Positions 7,325-16,411 of a stretch of DNA of 41,118 bases are shown here, in pieces. Position numbers and translations under genes: made by a program. The notes beneath the pieces were generated by a model, which ran no database searches, was not told the origin of the DNA, and saw nothing but the letters and a program-made list of their open reading frames with translations. The stretch is from Candidatus Abzuiibacterium crystallinum. Lineage in GTDB: Bacteria > Omnitrophota > Omnitrophia > Omnitrophales > Abzuiibacteriaceae. The stretch covers positions 30,766-71,883 of the forward strand of contig PCVY01000016.1 of assembly GCA_002787155.1 (NCBI GenBank), given 5' to 3'. Position 1 is the first letter of the stretch, and each line of letters opens with the position of its first letter.

Positions 7325-10300
7325 ATGTCAAATAAAACCGCTAATCTCAATAGAGTGATTTCAATTTTGCTGTGCTTTACATTTATCTGCACATCCACAG
7401 CACTCTCAGAAACTGCTTCTACCCCTCAAGTTCTTCTAAAACAGCCGCTGTCTCCTGAGACAGGTGGCGTATCAAATGTGCTTACAATGAAAGCAGCTTT
7501 TGAAGTTCCCGAAATTTATGGCCTGATTAATAAACAAATTTGGGAAAACAATGAAGCTAAATCAAATGGGACCGTGGTCCATATCCGTGACGCGCACGGA
7601 AGTTTTGAAGCGCAGGAGAATATGAAGCAATTGATCAGTTATCTGGTTGATCAATATGGGTTTGACACCATTTTGTTGGAAGGCGCCACCGCAGAACTGC
7701 ACCCGGAACTTTTCCATTTCTTTAATGACCACCATTTGAACAATCAAATTGCTAAGCGTCTCGTCCAGTCAGGAGAGTTATCCGGCGCTGAATGGTATTT
7801 AATCGAGAATCCAGACAAGGATATCACAGCAAAAGGCATTGAAGATGTGACCGCATACGCGAATAACTTTAAGATGTATCAATCGGTCATGTCTGAGGAA
7901 AAAATTTCAAATGATTTCCTCCGGCAGTTACGAGCTCAAATTGAACTGGTAGGATCACGGACGCTCAATCAGAAACTGCGTCATACCATTCGAACATGGC
8001 AAGCTTGGCGCGATGAAAGGATGTCGGCAGGTAATTATTTAAAAGAAATACGCCGTTCAGCCGGGGAAGCGCTTCACATCGATTTAACCAATCCTGGTAT
8101 ACAGCTGAAATACCCCATGCTCATTCGTTATTTCAAAGCAGCCGACTTAGAAACTTCTCTTGATCAAGCCGCGGTTCAAAATGAAAAGGAGCGATTAATT
8201 CAATTCTTCACTCAACAAAATGTTGACGAATCTCTTTTAACGCCGCTTTATGGCTGGCAAGTTGAAAAAGGGCTTGCTGGTTGGACAGGTGACTTGCCCC
8301 GGCTTTACTTGGAGCGTCTTTATTCGGATGCTTACCGCTATGGTTTCAGCTTCGATGATTACCCTGAATTGACTAAATTTTTAGTTTATCTGATATTGGA
8401 AAGTGAATTAGAAGCTGTCCCATTTTTTGACGAGATCGAAAAACTCACCGATCAAATTCTTCCGGCATTGACGACCAATCCTAACGAGAAGCAAATTATT
8501 GCTTTGATTCGTCAAGCAGTGATGCTTGAAAAAGTTTTAAAGCTCGCACTAACACGCCGTGAGTTCTCAGACATTCGTGCTGACGGCGGATCTTTATCAC
8601 CCCAATCGGTTGCGGCTCAAGTTGAGCAACTTACGAAGAAAGAAGCAATGGCAGGCGAGTTGACCGCAAAAGCGGAAGCTATTTTTCAGAATGCCGTCAA
8701 GTTTTATCAAGGTGCTGAAAAACGCGAATCATTTTTCGTTCACCAAACCTTAAAGGCGGTTGCTGCCGCAGATCATCACCGCGTGATTGTCATTACGGGC
8801 GGTTACCATTCGGAGGTATTTGAGAAGAATTTCGTTTCTCATCAAATGTCCTATATTGAAATCAATCCCCGTATGACCAGCCTCGAGGACGTTCAATCTT
8901 CTTATGTAGATGCGATGTTGGGAAAGCGTCAAACGTTGTTTGACCGCTCTTACATTTCGCTTTTACGTGCTACGATGCTGCCCGAGGATCGCCGGGCTAT
9001 TTTCGATATCGCGGGGCACAGAACCAATATGACCCGTGAAGAATATCTGGGATTAGACCGTTTGGCCCAGACAGTGGTCGATGCCATTGTTCGGGAAGCG
9101 CTTGACCCCGAAGTTTTATTAACGTTTAACCAATCACTTTTTTCCGGGACTTACGGCATTCGGTTTTCAGAAATCAGTTATGCGGATCCTGAAAATCCCG
9201 ATCGAGCCATTATCAAAGTATTGTGGGATCAGGCACGCCGCGATCCTAAAACCGGCAGCCGTATTTTGGCAGCAACACGCGAGCTGCTTTGGGTGCCCGT
9301 GACGGGTCAAATTATCGTGATTCACGAAAAAAGAGCCGTTAATCCGGACGCTGCTTACCAACCGAGGGGTCATTTTGCTCGAAATGATCCAAGACAAGCG
9401 ATCGCAAAATTAGCCAAATTAACGCAGCTGGGAATCAGTGAAAAAAGCCAATTTGCCGTTCCGCAGTCAACGCCAGACAACCAAACAGAAGCGCTGTCAG
9501 CAGAAGATGCAACCGGACGCGCTGAGCTGAGAGAGCCGGCCGTTGAGGCTGCCTTATCTGATCGGTTAACGAGTAGTCAAGCTAGGCAGATTGTTCAAAT
9601 TTTAAATGATCCGGATTACAACGCCCTGAATGGCATGCGGCGGCAAGTAGAAATGACCAAGTGGTTCAGAGATCAAATAGAAGGCGGAAGTCAATCACCG
9701 CTTTACAAAGCAGTCATGCCTTTGGTAATTGCAATTTCAAATAAGGCAGAAAAAACTCGTATCCAAGAATTGTTAAAAAATCTGAACCGGCATGTTGAAG
9801 GCGGACGAATTGCGCTCAAGAAAATGTCGCCTGAACAAGCCGCCCAATATACATTTGGATTTAGACCCTCTGAAAAAATAGCATCGGTTGTTGCGGAAAA
9901 ACTTCCGGAACCAACAATTGATACCGCTGAGAAAGGAGCATCAATTCCCGCGCCTGCTATTTCAAGACGCGGTATTTTGAAGCTGGGCGCTGTCTTAAGT
10001 TTGGCCGGTACAGGCGCTGCAATATTCGAAGAATTGTACGTGAGAAGTTTAGAGCGAAAAAGTATTCGATCATATCCGGCCAACGACCCGCAATTTGAAT
10101 TTGGACTTGCTAAGCCGGGCACGCCCAATGTAAAGCCAATCGCAGTCGCATCGCTTTTCCGTGAGGATAGAAAAATTAACGGCCTGTTAATTGAAAATGG
10201 TATTCAAACAAACCCTTACAACCCTAATTCAAAAGGTTTTGCAACTGCCAAGGCATTGTTTCTCATTTTAAATGACGGCAGCGTTCGAATCATCGAAGCC

Positions 10301-13300
10301 AAAACGTCGTTCGCGCAATCTTTGATGCAAGGAGGCGGTATTGCCGCCTCCGATGTTCGCGACGCTTTTCAAGCCGGCCCAATCGCTGTTATCAATGCAC
10401 AGGTGAATCACCGCGTGGAGGCTTGGGCAAAGCTCACGGGCGGTAGAAAAACAGTGGTTGGCGCAGATGCACGAGGCAACTTGCACGTGCGTGATTTTTA
10501 CGGCTTTGACCATGTCGGTGCTTTTGGCCCCTCGGGCAAGCGTGTTCAAAAAGAATTAGTTGCGTGGGCAAAAGAATTTCAAATTGTAGAGGCTATGTTT
10601 GTCGATAGCGGGACCACACACATGGAAGGCGAGGTGCCTCTGGGTGGTAAAGAAACAGTTCTTCACATTGTCTTCCGGCCAAGGTCCGAATTGAGAATGA
10701 TCGAAGGCGTGTCATCTCAAGGATCGATTGCGCAGCGGCCTCCCATTAAAGAACCACTGGTTAAACCTGTGGAGCCAGCCGAAGCATCCGCCCAAACACC
10801 AAAACGCCGTCACGATGAAAAACCAAAAGACGGAATGCCATCGGCAAGCAAGGATGCAAGTAAACCAATAGGGGCACGCCCCGGACGCCCGTGGCCGGTT
10901 GATAGGGTTGATATTTCGTCTTTAACTGAGCGGGCCGAGTTAAGGAACGACGAAGAGATAAATCAAATTCTTTTGGGAATGGGTGAAGGTTTGTACGGAA
11001 TAGGTGCCGCGTATCTGAAAATTTTAAACGATTTTTTTGTAGTTGAAGCTGAGGGCAGGGTTCTTCATCCAAAGCCAATAGGGCTTCAAATACGGACGCA
11101 AATAGGGGAGCCGGATTTTACCCGCTTTAGGGCCGCGCTTGTCGAGATGGTTGAGCGGTTTTTTGGCAATCAACCGGAAAATTCAAGGCCGTTTTTAGGA
11201 AGCAACATTCACGAATTGAAAACCCTTCATGATGAAATTATGACAACCTGGACAAAAGCTGCTATCGATGAATACCCGCCTTACAAAAATGCCTCGGTAG
11301 AATTGGGACATCTCGGAATGTCTTGGGGAAATCTAAATGGACTGATAAGTGATTTTATTTCCACCAATATTTATTCTCAAATTACCGCTGTATACAGTCA
11401 GTTAAACAACAAACCTTCGGGTTTAATTTTAGCCAGAAACGAAAACTTTCAATTGGCAGCTGCCAGCTTTATTCTCGATTCGATAAGCGCTACGAGCAGC
11501 GAATACATGCAAGCGCTTGTCGCTTTCAATCTTGGTGATGAAGCTTTGTCGTATGACGAAAGACAATCATACCTTATGCCGCAAAGTTCGAGAGTTCGGT
11601 ATGAGGAAGCGCTGGGTTACTATGAAGAAGCCATTCGACTTCTTGAGGCAAATAATGATGAATGGTTAAACTATTTCTTTAAGCCGCGCGCATTGGGAGG
11701 GTATGGCATTATTTTTGGCCGTGTTCGATTGGCGCATCTTTATCTTTTTTCCGCCCTGTCGATGTATGCGGTTGCCGAAGCTGAAGGGAGCGGTTCCCTG
11801 GCGATCGACATCATTCGGCTTAAGAAAGTTCAAAAATACTTAGAAAAAGCATTTGCCTTTATCGTAGAAGCAAATCAATTGATTCAAAAAACCAATCGTA
11901 AAAGTCCTGAATATATTTTCCTGGACGTAAACGAGTCTCACGATGCGATTGAATATTTGAGCAGTCAATTGGTTCAGGTCATGAATGATATTTTTCGATC
12001 TATTCAGATCCCAACCAGCGAACCGGACGTGAAATCGTTCGCGGTCAAAGCACTGCGCTACCGACAATCATTGCCGCCAGGTTCTCCGGCTGATTACAAC
12101 AAAGCGATTACAGCGCTTACGCGCGGTGATTATGCGGGAGCATTCGGCATGTTTACAAGTCTCTTAGAAGAATTTTTTAATTTGAGTCGAAGCGGCGAGC
12201 ATCAGCGCGTCATGCAAACATTAACCAGGCGGTCGGTTCTGGGCGCCTTAGTAAGTTTTTATTTTCGATTAATTCAATTGCATGCTGAGGAATTGTTAGA
12301 TGAGGGGGTCAGTGCTGAACCGGCGGAATCGGTTGAAAGGAGAACGGCGGAGAAGGCAACAACGGCGCATTACCTCATTAGCGATCTTGAATTAAATCAA
12401 TTGTTAAGCGAACTCACCATGGGCTCGATTGCTTCTGATGAAGAGGTCGCACAGGTTCTGGCTGGCTATAATGAGTTATTGGACATGTTTAAGTTTGAAC
12501 CAGAACAGTTGAATTCTGTGCGCGAAAAAAGAATGACAGAGTTAGCCCAGGTTGTTTGGTTTCAAGCACATACGACCAGCTATATCCGTAGAAAACCGCG
12601 CATACTGGCTAAATTGAATCGTTGGCTGCTCATTGTGAAAAAGGACGCACTTTTCTTGAAAGACCAAGAGCATTTGCAAGAGGTGATACCAGAGATTGAG
12701 AGTTATCTAAGGCCCCGCAACGAGCCTCGCGCGGAAATCAGAGCACTCAATCAGCAATTAAAGCAAATGCCGGAAATTCAATCCACCATTTCTCAATTTT
12801 CAAGAGATGCGGCGGTTTCTATTGGTGTGGCAAGAGATGTGAAGCCGCTGTCGGGTATTTTAGACATTAATTTGCAAGGCGCAGGGGAAGCGCTTATCGA
12901 ACATATCTTATTGCCAAGTGCCCGCGCCGAAGAAGCACCATCATTAATTTTGGCTGATTATTTTTCAAATCGCAGCGAAGCCGTCCAACGCGCCTCTCAA
13001 ATGGCTGATTTAACGTTTGCCATGTCTTTTCAAAGTTCGCTTGCTCAGGAACAAAATACAGTGCCGCGCGTTATTTTGCCGGCTGACAGCAAACTCGCTC
13101 AACTTTTGTTGGTGCTTTTGGCGGATCAGTCTATGCGAGATCGAGTGGCAGGCAATTTACGTATTTATGTGTCAGATCCGACAGGTGCGTACAAAACAAA
13201 AGTTTTTCAAGAACTGCTAAAACGAATTGAAACACACGAAGGTTCGATTGAAAAAGCCATTGCGGCCCATTTCTTTTCCAATGACATTCACATCACAACC

Positions 13301-13666
13301 GAACCGGTGGCTGTCCAAGCGGGTCTTCATGAGGGGGCTGCCACTTTTGTTGAAGACCCTTCGATTTTGGATCAGCTCAAAGCGTTGCCGGGCGCTTTTG
13401 TGGCTTATGCGGACTGGGAAGGAGTGAGTGACAATGCGGCAGTGGCTGAGATGTTAATCCCGCTCTTGATTAATACAGGCCGATTGGCTCAAGCGCTCGA
13501 TGGACTTAAAGCAGGCGAATCAGCATCATTAAGCGCCAAATTGAGAGAATTAGGAATCATGATTGATTCCGCCAAGGGTTCTCGAAGTGTGACGATTATT
13601 CTGCGCGCCATCGAATCTATTTATACAGAAATCAAAGCCCAACAGCAAATTGCAGGGTCTGCCTAA
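7325..13666 (+). CDS. Giant exported multidomain protein: TIKI/ChaN-like, phosphodiester-glycosidase-like and helical-repeat domains
   Basis: A 2113-aa protein. Residues 1-29 are a signal peptide. Residues about 80-510 form a domain paralogous to the N-terminal domain of the 1245-aa protein upstream, with matching candidate metal ligands H86, H91, E119 and H495. At 880-886 there is an internal twin-arginine-like motif SRRGILK followed by a hydrophobic stretch. Residues about 905-1118 then resemble a NAGPA (phosphodiester glycosidase) domain: QAGPIAVIN, KTVVGADARGNLHV and DSGTTHMEG at 1094-1102. A proline- and lysine-rich linker (about 1125-1200) leads into a long helical region (about 1205-1795), perhaps TPR-like, and a C-terminal domain of about 310 aa. 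R-[AS]-E-[LI]-R motifs sit at residues 732, 1120, 1203 and 1802, at the block borders. No Shine-Dalgarno is evident. Function unknown; probably secreted or periplasmic. Confidence 0.85.
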   Translation: MSNKTANLNRVISILLCFTFICTSTALSETASTPQVLLKQPLSPETGGVSNVLTMKAAFEVPEIYGLINKQIWENNEAKSNGTVVHIRDAHGSFEAQENMKQLISYLVDQYGFDTILLEGATAELHPELFHFFNDHHLNNQIAKRLVQSGELSGAEWYLIENPDKDITAKGIEDVTAYANNFKMYQSVMSEEKISNDFLRQLRAQIELVGSRTLNQKLRHTIRTWQAWRDERMSAGNYLKEIRRSAGEALHIDLTNPGIQLKYPMLIRYFKAADLETSLDQAAVQNEKERLIQFFTQQNVDESLLTPLYGWQVEKGLAGWTGDLPRLYLERLYSDAYRYGFSFDDYPELTKFLVYLILESELEAVPFFDEIEKLTDQILPALTTNPNEKQIIALIRQAVMLEKVLKLALTRREFSDIRADGGSLSPQSVAAQVEQLTKKEAMAGELTAKAEAIFQNAVKFYQGAEKRESFFVHQTLKAVAAADHHRVIVITGGYHSEVFEKNFVSHQMSYIEINPRMTSLEDVQSSYVDAMLGKRQTLFDRSYISLLRATMLPEDRRAIFDIAGHRTNMTREEYLGLDRLAQTVVDAIVREALDPEVLLTFNQSLFSGTYGIRFSEISYADPENPDRAIIKVLWDQARRDPKTGSRILAATRELLWVPVTGQIIVIHEKRAVNPDAAYQPRGHFARNDPRQAIAKLAKLTQLGISEKSQFAVPQSTPDNQTEALSAEDATGRAELREPAVEAALSDRLTSSQARQIVQILNDPDYNALNGMRRQVEMTKWFRDQIEGGSQSPLYKAVMPLVIAISNKAEKTRIQELLKNLNRHVEGGRIALKKMSPEQAAQYTFGFRPSEKIASVVAEKLPEPTIDTAEKGASIPAPAISRRGILKLGAVLSLAGTGAAIFEELYVRSLERKSIRSYPANDPQFEFGLAKPGTPNVKPIAVASLFREDRKINGLLIENGIQTNPYNPNSKGFATAKALFLILNDGSVRIIEAKTSFAQSLMQGGGIAASDVRDAFQAGPIAVINAQVNHRVEAWAKLTGGRKTVVGADARGNLHVRDFYGFDHVGAFGPSGKRVQKELVAWAKEFQIVEAMFVDSGTTHMEGEVPLGGKETVLHIVFRPRSELRMIEGVSSQGSIAQRPPIKEPLVKPVEPAEASAQTPKRRHDEKPKDGMPSASKDASKPIGARPGRPWPVDRVDISSLTERAELRNDEEINQILLGMGEGLYGIGAAYLKILNDFFVVEAEGRVLHPKPIGLQIRTQIGEPDFTRFRAALVEMVERFFGNQPENSRPFLGSNIHELKTLHDEIMTTWTKAAIDEYPPYKNASVELGHLGMSWGNLNGLISDFISTNIYSQITAVYSQLNNKPSGLILARNENFQLAAASFILDSISATSSEYMQALVAFNLGDEALSYDERQSYLMPQSSRVRYEEALGYYEEAIRLLEANNDEWLNYFFKPRALGGYGIIFGRVRLAHLYLFSALSMYAVAEAEGSGSLAIDIIRLKKVQKYLEKAFAFIVEANQLIQKTNRKSPEYIFLDVNESHDAIEYLSSQLVQVMNDIFRSIQIPTSEPDVKSFAVKALRYRQSLPPGSPADYNKAITALTRGDYAGAFGMFTSLLEEFFNLSRSGEHQRVMQTLTRRSVLGALVSFYFRLIQLHAEELLDEGVSAEPAESVERRTAEKATTAHYLISDLELNQLLSELTMGSIASDEEVAQVLAGYNELLDMFKFEPEQLNSVREKRMTELAQVVWFQAHTTSYIRRKPRILAKLNRWLLIVKKDALFLKDQEHLQEVIPEIESYLRPRNEPRAEIRALNQQLKQMPEIQSTISQFSRDAAVSIGVARDVKPLSGILDINLQGAGEALIEHILLPSARAEEAPSLILADYFSNRSEAVQRASQMADLTFAMSFQSSLAQEQNTVPRVILPADSKLAQLLLVLLADQSMRDRVAGNLRIYVSDPTGAYKTKVFQELLKRIETHEGSIEKAIAAHFFSNDIHITTEPVAVQAGLHEGAATFVEDPSILDQLKALPGAFVAYADWEGVSDNAAVAEMLIPLLINTGRLAQALDGLKAGESASLSAKLRELGIMIDSAKGSRSVTIILRAIESIYTEIKAQQQIAGSA

Positions 13667-13687
13667 GGCGTTATTAGGAGAAAATGC

Positions 13688-13716
13688 TTGCGTCTTAGCC
13701 GGATCCGCATTATACT
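13688..13716 (+). promoter_or_regulatory. Candidate promoter of the thrS-infC-rpmI-rplT-pheST operon
   Basis: TTGCGT at 13688-13693 and TATACT at 13711-13716 are 17 bp apart. The predicted start is near 13723, giving a leader of about 55 nt before the thrS ATG. It lies in the 111-bp gap after the giant gene. Confidence 0.45.
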
Positions 13717-13777
13717 CACAACTCTATGGAAACACAGAAGTTAGAAGTTATATCACTTATTTTTCCTGTCCAATAGT

Positions 13778-15577
13778 ATGCCTACCCCGTCTAAAACTTC
13801 GCCTTCAATGGGCAGTTCAAAAAATTCTCCTATTGCGGATAAAGAGACGGCACATCGTATTCGTCACAGCGCTTCTCACGTCTTAGCGCAGGCAATGCAA
13901 AAAGTTTATCCGGGTGTCAAATTAGGAACCGGGCCCGCGACAGACAATGGTTTTTATTATGATTTTGATATTGGTCAAGCCATCACTGAAGAAGACATTG
14001 CCAAAATCGAAAAAGAGTGTTTGCGGATCATTGCCGAGAATCAGGCATTTAAGCAAACATTCATGACGAAGAAAGAAGCGGTTGCTTTTTTTAAGAAAAA
14101 AGGCGAGAAATATAAATGTGAAATCATTGAAAAAATCCCAGGTGATGAAGTTTCTATTTTCTCAAATGGGCAGTTTACAGATCTTTGCCGCGGACCGCAC
14201 GTGGCGAATACCAAAGAAATTAAAGGGTTTAAACTGACGAATGTCTCAGGTGCGTACTGGCGGGGAAACGAAAGTAATCCCATGCTGCAACGTGTCTATG
14301 GCGTTGCATTTGCATCACAAAAAGAACTGGATGCGTATTTAAAAAGGCTGGAGGAAGCTAAGAAAAGAGATCATCGCAAATTGGGTCGTGAGCTTGATTT
14401 ATTTAGTTTTCACGAAGAATCGCCCGGCATCCCGTTTTTTCACGCCAAAGGGATGATTGTGTATAACGAATTGATTCGATATTGGCGTGAAGAACATGAA
14501 AAAGATCATTACGAAGAATTAAAAACCCCGATTATTTTAAAAGACATTTTGTGGCGCCAAAGCGGTCACTATGATCATTACAAAGACAACATGTATTTTA
14601 CCAAAGTTGATAATCAGGATTTCGCCATTAAACCCATGAATTGTCCCGGCGCAACGGTCATTTATCGCAGCCGGATGCGTTCTTACCGAGATTTACCGCT
14701 CAGGTGGGCGGAACTGGGTTTGGTACATCGCCATGAATTGTCGGGTGTTTTGCACGGACTTTTTCGGGTGAAAGCGTTTACGATTGATGATTCGCACATC
14801 TTTTGCTACGGGCAGCAAATTAAAGAAGAAATCTCAAAGGTCATCGCGCTCATTTTACGTATTTACCAGACGTTTGGATTTACACAGGTCAAAATTAACT
14901 TGTCAACACGCCCCAAAGAATCAATGGGAACCGATGAACAATGGAATCAAGCCACCGAAGGCCTTCAACAAGCTCTGGAGAGTAATCACATTGAATACGA
15001 TGTTCAAGAGGGCGGCGGCGCTTTTTATGGACCTAAGATTGATTTTGAGGTGATGGATTCTATAGGGAGAACATGGCAATGCGGCACCATACAGTTGGAT
15101 TTTCAAATGCCTGAAAGATTTTCACTTGAATATGTGGGAGAAGATGGCAAAATACACCGGCCAGTCATGATTCATAGAGCTGTCTTTGGCTCTGTGGAGC
15201 GATTTTACGGTATTCTGGCCGAGCATTATGGTGGTGCGTTTCCAACCTGGCTTTCACCTGTCCAAGTGAAGATTTGTACCATTTCAGAAAAACACGAAGC
15301 AGCCGCCCAAGCCGTCGGTGCCCGTCTGGAAGCCGAAGGTTTGAGAGGCGAGTTGGACATTCGTGCCGAGAAGATTAACTATAAAGTTCGACAAGCGGAA
15401 GTCGAAAAAATTCCATACGTTGCGGTCATCGGTGACCGTGAAGTTGAAAAAGGTGAAATTGCCTTACGGGCACGCGGCCGACGAAATTTGGGCACGATGC
15501 CGGTAGATGATTTTATCCAAAAAATTAAACAAGAAGCGGCCGCGCGCTCTGAATCGAACGCGTCACTATCACAATAA
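13778..15577 (+). CDS. thrS: Threonyl-tRNA synthetase without TGS domain
   Basis: Class II synthetase that charges tRNA-Thr. The protein opens directly with the editing domain (HSASHVLAQAM near residue 30) and continues with the catalytic core: MNCPG with zinc ligand C289, motif 2 around HRHELSGVLHGLFRVK, and motif 3 HRAVFGSVERFYGILAEHYGG. A C-terminal anticodon-binding domain follows. At 599 aa it is about 40 residues shorter than the usual enzyme because the N-terminal TGS (N1) domain is missing. An in-frame TAG at 13742 rules out an upstream extension that could hold one. No clear Shine-Dalgarno precedes ATG 13778, and a downstream ATG at 13808 is possible. It leads the classic thrS-infC-rpmI-rplT-pheS-pheT cluster. 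Confidence 0.95.
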   Translation: MPTPSKTSPSMGSSKNSPIADKETAHRIRHSASHVLAQAMQKVYPGVKLGTGPATDNGFYYDFDIGQAITEEDIAKIEKECLRIIAENQAFKQTFMTKKEAVAFFKKKGEKYKCEIIEKIPGDEVSIFSNGQFTDLCRGPHVANTKEIKGFKLTNVSGAYWRGNESNPMLQRVYGVAFASQKELDAYLKRLEEAKKRDHRKLGRELDLFSFHEESPGIPFFHAKGMIVYNELIRYWREEHEKDHYEELKTPIILKDILWRQSGHYDHYKDNMYFTKVDNQDFAIKPMNCPGATVIYRSRMRSYRDLPLRWAELGLVHRHELSGVLHGLFRVKAFTIDDSHIFCYGQQIKEEISKVIALILRIYQTFGFTQVKINLSTRPKESMGTDEQWNQATEGLQQALESNHIEYDVQEGGGAFYGPKIDFEVMDSIGRTWQCGTIQLDFQMPERFSLEYVGEDGKIHRPVMIHRAVFGSVERFYGILAEHYGGAFPTWLSPVQVKICTISEKHEAAAQAVGARLEAEGLRGELDIRAEKINYKVRQAEVEKIPYVAVIGDREVEKGEIALRARGRRNLGTMPVDDFIQKIKQEAAARSESNASLSQ

Positions 15578-15578
15578 C

Positions 15579-15592
15579 GGAGGTGCATTATT
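15579..15592 (+). promoter_or_regulatory. infC ribosome binding site and ATT start codon
   Basis: GGAGGT at 15579-15584 is followed by GCATTATT. The ATT at 15590-15592 is in frame with IF-3 and at ideal distance from the Shine-Dalgarno. The alternative ATG 15605 has only AAGG two bases upstream. In E. coli an AUU start makes infC translation sensitive to the IF-3 level; the same control is inferred here. Confidence 0.65.
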
Positions 15593-16207
15593 TCGAGCAA
15601 GGTTATGAGACGGCAACACCGCGTCCGCGCGAATGGACAAATTCGCGTTCCTCAAATTCGATTAATTGACGAGACTGGAAAACAAGTAGGTGTCGTAACC
15701 GTCCCCGAAGGTTTGGCGCGGGCACGAGAAGCAGGTTTGGATTTGGTGGAGATCTCCCCAACAGCAAAACCGCCCGTTTGCCGTATCATCGATTTTGGAA
15801 AATACCTTTACATGCTGGAGAAGCAGGAAAAAGAAGCTCGAAAAAAGCAGCACGTGATCACCATCAAGGAGATTAAATTGACCTCCAATATTGAAGATCA
15901 CGATTATCATACGAAGCTGCGAAGCGCTATTAATTTTCTGGAGCGCGGCGATAAAGTCAAGGTGACCTTACGTTTCCGCGGCCGGGAGATTACCCGGCAA
16001 GAATTCGGCCATCGGGTGCTAGATCGTTTTACGGAAGATTTGGCGGATGTAGCCGAATTGGAACGAAATTTTGGCATGGAAAGCAAATCCATTGCGTTAT
16101 TGTTTTCACCAAGAAAAATACAATTAAAAAAGAATTCAAAGCCTGAAGGCGCTTTGACAGAAAATCAATCGGAGAGCAAAATCGATGCCGAAACTCAAAA
16201 CGAATAA
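15590..16207 (+). CDS. infC: Translation initiation factor IF-3, probable AUU start
   Basis: IF-3 binds the 30S subunit, prevents premature 50S joining and checks the start codon. The family pattern is clear: VPQIRLIDETGKQVGVV near the N-terminus, a lysine-rich linker, then the C-terminal domain with IKLTSNIEDHDYHTKL and VTLRFRGREITRQEFG. The strong Shine-Dalgarno GGAGGT (15579-15584) lies 20 nt from the first ATG (15605), which is too far. It is 5 nt from an in-frame ATT at 15590 (another ATT is at 15587). E. coli infC starts at AUU and uses this for autoregulation, so I place the start at ATT 15590, giving 205 aa. The C-terminus carries an extra tail of about 25 residues that overlaps rpmI by 23 bp. 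Confidence 0.88.
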   Translation: MSSKVMRRQHRVRANGQIRVPQIRLIDETGKQVGVVTVPEGLARAREAGLDLVEISPTAKPPVCRIIDFGKYLYMLEKQEKEARKKQHVITIKEIKLTSNIEDHDYHTKLRSAINFLERGDKVKVTLRFRGREITRQEFGHRVLDRFTEDLADVAELERNFGMESKSIALLFSPRKIQLKKNSKPEGALTENQSESKIDAETQNE

Positions 16208-16379
16208 AGCGGTTCGTAAAAGATTTAGAGTAACTAAGAATGGAAAAGTGCTTTATACCAAGTCTAAGAAAAGACATTTACTCGGTCATAAAAGCGCTAA
16301 ACAGAAGAGAAAATTAAAAAGTCGCAGCGTGGCAAGTGAGCACAACGCCGAGAAAATTATACGCGCGCTTCCATATTAA
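16185..16379 (+). CDS. rpmI: 50S ribosomal protein bL35
   Basis: A 64-aa basic ribosomal protein of the large subunit. It starts MPKLKTNKAVRKRFRVTKNG, as in most bL35 proteins, and contains KKRHLLGHKSAKQKRKL in the middle. A GGAGAG Shine-Dalgarno at 16171-16176 lies within the 3' end of infC. The start codon overlaps the infC reading frame by 23 bp, so translation is probably coupled. Gene order infC-rpmI-rplT is the conserved bacterial one. Confidence 0.97.
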   Translation: MPKLKTNKAVRKRFRVTKNGKVLYTKSKKRHLLGHKSAKQKRKLKSRSVASEHNAEKIIRALPY

Positions 16380-16411
16380 TTTTTTCATAAACATAGAAAC
16401 GGAGTATTCTC

